Below are positions 58,717 to 64,000 of a DNA stretch of 64,000 nt, in pieces. The position numbers and the translations under genes were made by a program. Under the pieces are notes generated by a model, which saw only the letters and a list, made by a program, of their open reading frames with translations, ran no database searches and was not told where the DNA came from. Within the stretch, counting starts at the first letter, position 1, and the number at the start of each line of letters is the position of its first letter. The stretch is from Mortierella sp. BCC40632 (taxonomy: Eukaryota; Mortierellomycota; Mortierellomycetes; Mortierellales; Mortierellaceae): NCBI GenBank assembly GCA_011634665.1, contig WAEK01000021.1, positions 236,501 through 300,500 on the forward strand, given 5' to 3'.

Positions 58717-61700
58717 TCAGGGTCGATTTCGGACGGTATGAGGAGGAGGAGGCATGGAGTTCCGTGAAGTCAGACCATACCCTTGGCCTCCACTACTACT
58801 TCCACCTGCTGATCCTGAGTCCTGGTCCGCAATATGAACCTTATAATCATCTTGATGGTCCTCGGCCTCCATTCTTGCTTTACGGATCTCTCCCAATAGC
58901 TCAAATTTGTATCGATCGTCCGAATAATGTGTATCCGCATTCGACATTATTTCGTCCGTATGGTATTGTTGCGGACTACCCGCCAATCGACCCGAGCTCC
59001 CTGTCGATCCGGGCGTGACCATCCCCGTGTTCGAATGCTGAACCGTGGCTGAAGCCACAGGAAGCTCGGATGAGGACTGAGGTCGGTAGGGCAGATCAAC
59101 GGTCCGTGAGGATGAAAAGACTGCCGAGCCCGAAGTTGTGCCTGCAGACATGGGTCCTGTTCCATAGTTGGATGAGGACGTGTATGAGTTTGATGGCAAT
59201 GGTACTGACGACGTTGTTGGAGGTGGAGGTGGATAAAAGTTGGCTGTCGAGCCCGAATGGGGTGCCTCGGCGGATGGAGTCAAAGCCGAGGTTGTGATCA
59301 CAGGGCCTGAGCTTGCACCAGCCTGCGCCACCATACTCATCTGTCGCTTTTGTTGCTGTTGCTTTTGAAGCATCTCGGCCATGTTTTGATGGTAAGCCTG
59401 TTGTTCACGGAGTTGATTGGCGTAGGCAAGATGGGCCTGGGCTTCCTGTGCCGCTACATCATCCTCGCTCTCTCCTGCTGGATTCGATAACTTTGGTGGA
59501 GCTGGGCCTGAAGTTGAGACTGGAGCTGGAGCTGGAACAGACGCGGCAGCAGAGGTGGCCGGGGGATTGCCGTGGTTCAGACTTCCGTGACTGTAGTTGG
59601 CATAGTTGGTGGCATAGGGTGCAGTGGGCGCGGCTGTGTAGGACAAAGGCTCTTCCGTGTAGCCATTACCGCCCATCAGAGTTGTGCCCGAAGCTGAATG
59701 TTGCGCATAGGCTGCATGCTGCTGGGGCAGGTACTGGTGGTTGTAATAGGAATCCGTACTTGCATATGGATGGGGCTGAGGTTGAGGCTGGGGCTGGGGC
59801 TGGATACATTTTAGGTAAAAGACAGAAGGAGAAAGGTTCGATCAGTTAGAAAAAAGAAGGATCCATCATGCATGGCATTGCCATGTTGTTCTGTTGTGGT
59901 GACACCGAGACCAGAAAACAAGGGTTATGAAAAGCCACTTACATAGCCAGGATGACCTTGCTGGTGCAGGTAACCCGACGATTGGCTGTGCATCATGCCT
60001 GGGCCTGCCATGCGGTTTGGACCTTGCTGTGCATAGGGGTGCGAGGGTCGCGACTGAGTTGGTGGTCGGTGAATCTGCTGCATCTGTTGTATATGTTGCA
60101 TCTGTTGTTGTTGCTGCATCTGTTGTTGCATCTGTTGTTGCTGTTGCTGTTGTTGCTGTTGTTGCAGCTTCTGTCTATTGTGTGAAAGTCGCCGCCGCTC
60201 GGCCTCTGCCGCAATCGCTGCCTCTTCATCTCGCTCGCGCTGAGCAGCCGAGGCAGCTTCTGCGGTCGATTCGGTCAGCGTGGGACTCTTGTCTAGTTCT
60301 TCGGGAAAGTCCTTGAAGACGACGACGCGCCGGTTGAAGAGTACAATCCAGAGGATGGCAGCACAGGCAAAGGCGACACCGCAGGCAGAGCAGCCCACGA
60401 TCTGAGTCTGCCAAAGTCGGCACTGGACCGTTGTGTCATGAGAGTCTGTTGGGCAAAGAAAGGCGGTGGGGGATCTATTGGCAAAGGTCTGGTAGAATTG
60501 CCATGCGCCTGCAAAGAGGTACAGAGCCGAGAAGAGAACGTTGAAGATACATTCCTGAACAGATGGACGACCAAGTTCATAGACACGAGACTGAAAGATC
60601 CAGAGCAAGGTCTGAAGGGCGCCACTGGCAGCTAGAGGAACGGATAAGAATAGGCTCAGACAAGTCAGAACAAGGCCCAGACACGAGGAGTGTTTGTGTG
60701 TTTGTGTGTTTGTTGTGAGTGTGTGGTTGTGGTTGTGTGAGGGCGGGTTGGGGAAGGAGAGATGCACATGGCCACGGTATATTAATAGGCACTCTCCCGC
60801 GTCCAGTCACTTTTTCTTTTGTGCTTGTGTCCCTTCCTGGGACTGGGGGGTGGGATTGGATTGGGCTGGGCTGGGACAGGAGATTGAGTTGGCAAACGAG
60901 TGGCGATGGCATAAGCAGCTGTGGTGTCAACTGTGGGTCTCAACTCCACCGCGGTGGTTGTTTTTTTTTTTTTTTTTAGGTTGCATGATTGCAAGAGGGA
61001 CTAGAAGGGTCCATGGCGCAGAGTTGTCGTCGCATCCACGCTCACCACCCCCACCCCTCTCCTCTTTGACCTCCTTCCCCAGCCCCTGGTCCGTCCCGGC
61101 AAAGGGGGATGAAAGGGGCTGGAGGAGAGGTGTCATAGAATCGACTCGTGTCTCGGCACAGGTAGGGGTGGGTTGCGAATGTAAAAGAGAGAGTGGGAAA
61201 GAGAAGAGAAATGGCGTGCGGATGTATAGTTGGGTTGCAGGACAGCAGACAGCCAAGAAAGGTTTTCCAGGCCATCCAACAGACCAACAACATATAAAAA
61301 CAACAGCAACAACAACAACAATAACAACAACAACAACAACAACAACAGGCGGAATGGAATGCTGGACAGCCCATGACGACAAAAAAAACCAGACAAGCGA
61401 GATAGCCTAATGGCTTGGTGTTCTGGACTGAAGGGTTACACCTTTCTTCTTGCAGTGTACTATCGGAGAACACATGTACAAGAGCCCTGTGCATCCTCAG
61501 GCAGGGAGAGTTTTTGTAGCTGATGTAGTTTTGCGGCTTTGGATGTTTCTGGATGCTGGGCGTTGGCTCAAGATGGGCCGGGTGATAAAGAGAGGGAGAA
61601 GGAGAGCGAGGCCGAAGGGAGGCAAAAGGAGATGGGAAGTTGCTGTATCGAAGGAAATGTGCATTAGGAAAGAAAGAGTGGGAGGAAAGAGAGATAGAGA

Positions 61701-62149
61701 GATGGAAACGCGCAGGAGCTTTGAGGTCCCGCACACGGCATCCAAGGTCCAGGGCAGTACATGATTACTTACCAACGGCCAGGAGGTAGTACCGGAACCA
61801 GTCATAACGAAAGTCGCTTCCTTCAATGTTCCTGGCAGTGACTACAAAAGAGTGGTGCGGAAGCAAAGAGTCATTAGACCCTGTGGATGAATGGACAGTA
61901 ACATTTAGAATCCACCAGCCGGCGGACAGTGGGTCTACTTACCCCATTCACCGTAAACGCAGCCGCATGTCTAGCGAAGGTAGAAAGAGAATGGGAGGGT
62001 TGGATGGATGGTCAGTCGAGAAAAGGAAGAAGGTGGAGGATGGAGGGGAAACGCAGAAGGACTGAAAGCATTAGGGTAATGTGACATACCCCGGCAGCTA
62101 GGAAAAATAGGAAGATATGAATGCCTCTGGCAGCGGCCCTGCTGAACAT
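58717..62149 (-). CDS. Tetraspan membrane protein with Gln-rich cytosolic tail
   Basis: Five minus-strand exons, 62149-62090, 61970-61943, 61880-61773, 60631-59943 and 59799-58717, encode 655 residues. Four hydrophobic helices are seen: GIHIFLFFLAAG (about 9-28), WFRYYLLAVAASGALQTLLW (about 59-80), CIFNVLFSALYLFAGAW (about 93-115) and CSACGVAFACAAILWIVLF (about 148-170), with a Cys-containing loop (FLCPTD, VQCRLW) between 3 and 4. This MARVEL-like layout is common for fungal plasma-membrane domain proteins, but the family is not certain. The tail has a helical charged stretch, a Gln/Met-rich run (about 225-260), Pro/Gln repeats, and long Ser/Gly/Pro-rich sequence. Exon 2 is only 28 nt, and intron 3 is 1141 nt, the longest in the window. 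Function unknown. Confidence 0.8.
60062..60172. repeat. Coding CAG/CAA repeat (Gln/Met-rich)
   Basis: On the minus strand this encodes mixed Gln with interspersed Met in the tail of the tetraspan protein. Codons alternate CAA and CAG, which limits slippage. Confidence 0.85.
61297..61347. repeat. (CAA)n run in tetraspan intron 3
   Basis: About 16 AAC/CAA triplets on the + strand; it reads as GTT/TTG on the gene's coding strand. Confidence 0.85.
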
Positions 62150-62968
62150 GTCGATGGCGGCCGTTCAAGCGCGAGGGCAGTGTGACACGAAGAAGGTAAT
62201 CGATTCGAGAGTAGGATCTGGGTGTTGCAGAGAAGTGAGGATGGATGTATGGATGGATACCCACAGGAGGATTAGAATGGGGAAAGAGGAAGAATGAAGA
62301 GAATGGTTGGAATGGAATCGATGGATTCACAACGGAAGGGTCGATGGACAAGCAAAGAGGAGATAAAAAATATAAAAAAAAGGACGATGGGGAGAGAGGA
62401 GGACCAACGGAACGGGCGGGACGGTGTTGCCTGGCTGGGTAGAAGAGAAAGACGGGAGAGAGAGGGAGAGCGAGTGAGAGAGTGAGTAAACCAGAAGTGG
62501 ACCCATTGCGGAGTCATAAAAATTAAGCATTCATTCATTGGACTCCGCCAGTACTCCTCCTCTTCTCGACCTGAGACTATTGCGACGCGTTGGAACGTGT
62601 TGCTCGACTCATCGTTGAGGCTGTGTGCGTGTGTGTGTGATGTGGGGGCGAACAGGAAGCGTTGATGATTAAACTTGGTGATGGTGCCCGTGCACCTGGC
62701 GCCACTCAACTACTTCAGACATCAGCCAAACTCAACAAGTCACCTGCCTCGCCTTGTCTGTTCTGTATGGAGTGCGATCAATGTTCCCCTTCTCACGGGA
62801 CTCGGCCCTCTGATAAAAAGAGGCCCACTCTCGCTCGTTCCGCTTTTCCTTCTTCTACATTCTCTACACACTCCTTTGCCTCTCTCTCCACACCCCACAC
62901 TCGCACTCACCCACACTCACACTCTTCCCCTCTCCTCTTTTTTTTAAAAAAAACCCCTAACCAGAACC
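62150..62968. other. Divergent promoter region, tetraspan and NDUFA4-like
   Basis: 819 nt between divergent start codons. GGAT repeats lie near 62240-62260, a GA-rich stretch near 62440-62490, and CT/CA-rich leader from 62830 to the NDUFA4-like start, ending in a short poly-T/poly-A. No gene seen. Confidence 0.6.
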
Positions 62969-63548
62969 ATGGCCGGCGTCGTTCACCTCGTCAAGACCAA
63001 CCCCGCTCTCGCTCCTCTCTTCCTGTTTGGAGGCTCCGGCATCATCGGTGGTGTTGCGTACGTTCACTTTGTTCACTACTCCTCTCTTGTTCTCTTACCT
63101 TCAGTAGCTCCTCTACCCAGCTCTTCAAACTAACCACACTCATCCTTTGATGCTTACCACCTCTACAGTTACATTGGCCACTGCTTGAAGAACGGACCAG
63201 ATGTCATTATCAACAAGTCTGCTGCCGAAAAGCCATGGAACCGCATCCAGCCCCATGAGAATGCCAAGGTAACGAGAGTTCCCTCCCGCCTTTCCTTCCT
63301 CCGTGGACTCGTCAGAGAACGATTCTGCTCGCACAGCTCAGGTCTAGACTCCAGGAAACGTCAGCGCCTCGAATCTCTCATGCCCCTTTTCAGCAACGCA
63401 TCACTTTGGTCCCACTCGTCCCAGCATGCACGCGTCCGAAAGAAACTAACTTTTCTCCTCTCTGAACTTGTAATAGCTCTGGTCCCCTAACAAGGAGTTC
63501 TGGCAGGACCGCAAGGAGCGCTCAGAGCAATTGAAGCGCAAGATCTAA
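62969..63548 (+). CDS. NDUFA4/MLRQ-like respiratory chain subunit
   Basis: A small inner-membrane protein of the NDUFA4 (MLRQ/B12D) family; animal NDUFA4 is associated with cytochrome c oxidase and was earlier assigned to complex I. Three exons, 62969-63057, 63169-63268 and 63477-63548, encode 86 residues, the same size class as human NDUFA4 (81). Features in order: a KTNPALAPLF segment like KHPSLIPLF, one glycine-rich transmembrane helix (about 17-37), NGPDV followed by NKSAAEKPWN, which matches the NPDV and EPWN motifs of the family, and a basic C-terminus. The start codon lies in a CC-ATG-GCC context. A polyadenylation hexamer is present 170 nt after the stop. Confidence 0.9.
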
Positions 63549-64000
63549 AGGCCCTATTTTATGGCCTCACTCTTCAGAGACACTAGCGCAGATGGTGACT
63601 CTGGAGTCGTGTCTGGAGCATTACCCTTGACGGTTACTGTTCCTGGCCAACTAGTTCAACCTCTTTCTCTCTACTCTCCACTCTCCACTCCCCTTTTTCT
63701 GTACAGATTCTTTAAAGAATAAACGGCTACTAAGAAGCCAGTATTGTTGACAAACTGCCTTTATCTTTTTTACCTTGCTATCCTGCTTTGTCGGCTGCCA
63801 TGGAGCCGACGCTTTGGTTCACTTTTTACTCCAGCCGAGGAGGAAAGACTTTTCCCCTCCCTCTGCCTATCGGTAAAAGCGCAGGTCATGCAAAAAAAAA
63901 AAAAAAAAAACAGCGGATGTATCGGCGCCGAGAAAGTACTGTCTTCTGCGCCGCTCCCTCATTCATCTCGGTGCTCTCATCCCAGCCAAAGTTTTTTCCC
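63549..64000. other. 3' flank of NDUFA4-like gene to window end
   Basis: 3' UTR and downstream sequence. A GTCGGCT/AGCCGAC inverted repeat with 7-nt spacer lies at about 63791-63811 and a poly-A of about 19 nt at 63892-63910. No gene seen before the window ends. Confidence 0.5.
63718..63723 (+). terminator. AATAAA polyadenylation signal of NDUFA4-like gene
   Basis: Canonical hexamer about 170 nt downstream of the stop, followed within 30-40 nt by GT-rich sequence; a good candidate 3' end. Confidence 0.55.

Overview
This is a nuclear genome segment from a fungus. The intron-rich genes with short GT-AG introns, the coding strand's long poly-T and CT tracts, the abundant (GA)n/(CT)n microsatellites in UTRs and introns, and the retention of genes such as GEMIN7 and TTC7 homologues fit an early-diverging filamentous lineage. 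Mortierellomycotina (Mortierella-like) is my best guess; this is inference, since no rRNA or marker gene is present. I found no tRNA, rRNA, CRISPR or intact transposon.

Layout, left to right: a small Ser-phosphorylatable orphan protein (505-879, +); a seven-exon PROPPIN/WIPI3-type autophagy protein (1923-4175, +); a gene-free stretch; a single-pass membrane protein with a Ser/Thr stalk (6909-8720, +); an F-box protein interrupted by a 1-nt shift in a TCC tract (9528-11475, +); a small four-helix membrane protein (12074-12622, +); YPT1/Rab1 (13127-15226, -); a possible short orphan exon (15861-16039, +); a two-exon GEMIN7 homologue (16722-17203, -) divergent from mitochondrial ribosomal protein bL34m (17417-18760, +); a three-finger C2H2 regulator with a coiled coil (19633-22188, -); a 5.8-kb low-complexity divergent promoter region; a Myb/JAMM histone-deubiquitinase-type gene (27993-31429, +); TTC7/YPP1 (32999-36971, +); a 5.6-kb gene-poor island with coding-like relics; eIF2-alpha (42587-44543, +); the HtrA-type protease NMA111 (46812-51111, +); NTF2 (51576-52535, -); a bacterial-type [4Fe-4S] L-serine dehydratase with a mitochondrial-like leader (54743-57980, +); a tetraspan membrane protein with Q-rich tail (58717-62149, -); and an NDUFA4-like respiratory-chain subunit (62969-63548, +).

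The genes are mostly unlinked housekeeping functions and do not form a cluster or operon. Shared themes are membrane traffic and phosphoinositides (YPT1, WIPI3/HSV2, TTC7/YPP1), mitochondria (bL34m, serine dehydratase, NDUFA4-like) and nuclear processes (GEMIN7, MYSM1-like, NTF2, NMA111, zinc-finger factor). Exon boundaries were deduced by hand from GT/AG sites, reading phase and remembered family sequences; every spliced model given sums to an intact frame except NMA111 (one unresolved junction) and the F-box gene (one extra base).

I do not see a convincing wholly new molecular system. The most useful finds are the GEMIN7 gene, which is split into two short exons and easy to miss, the Fe-S serine dehydratase in a fungus, the two homopolymer- or repeat-associated gene breaks, and the relic-bearing island at 37-42.5 kb.
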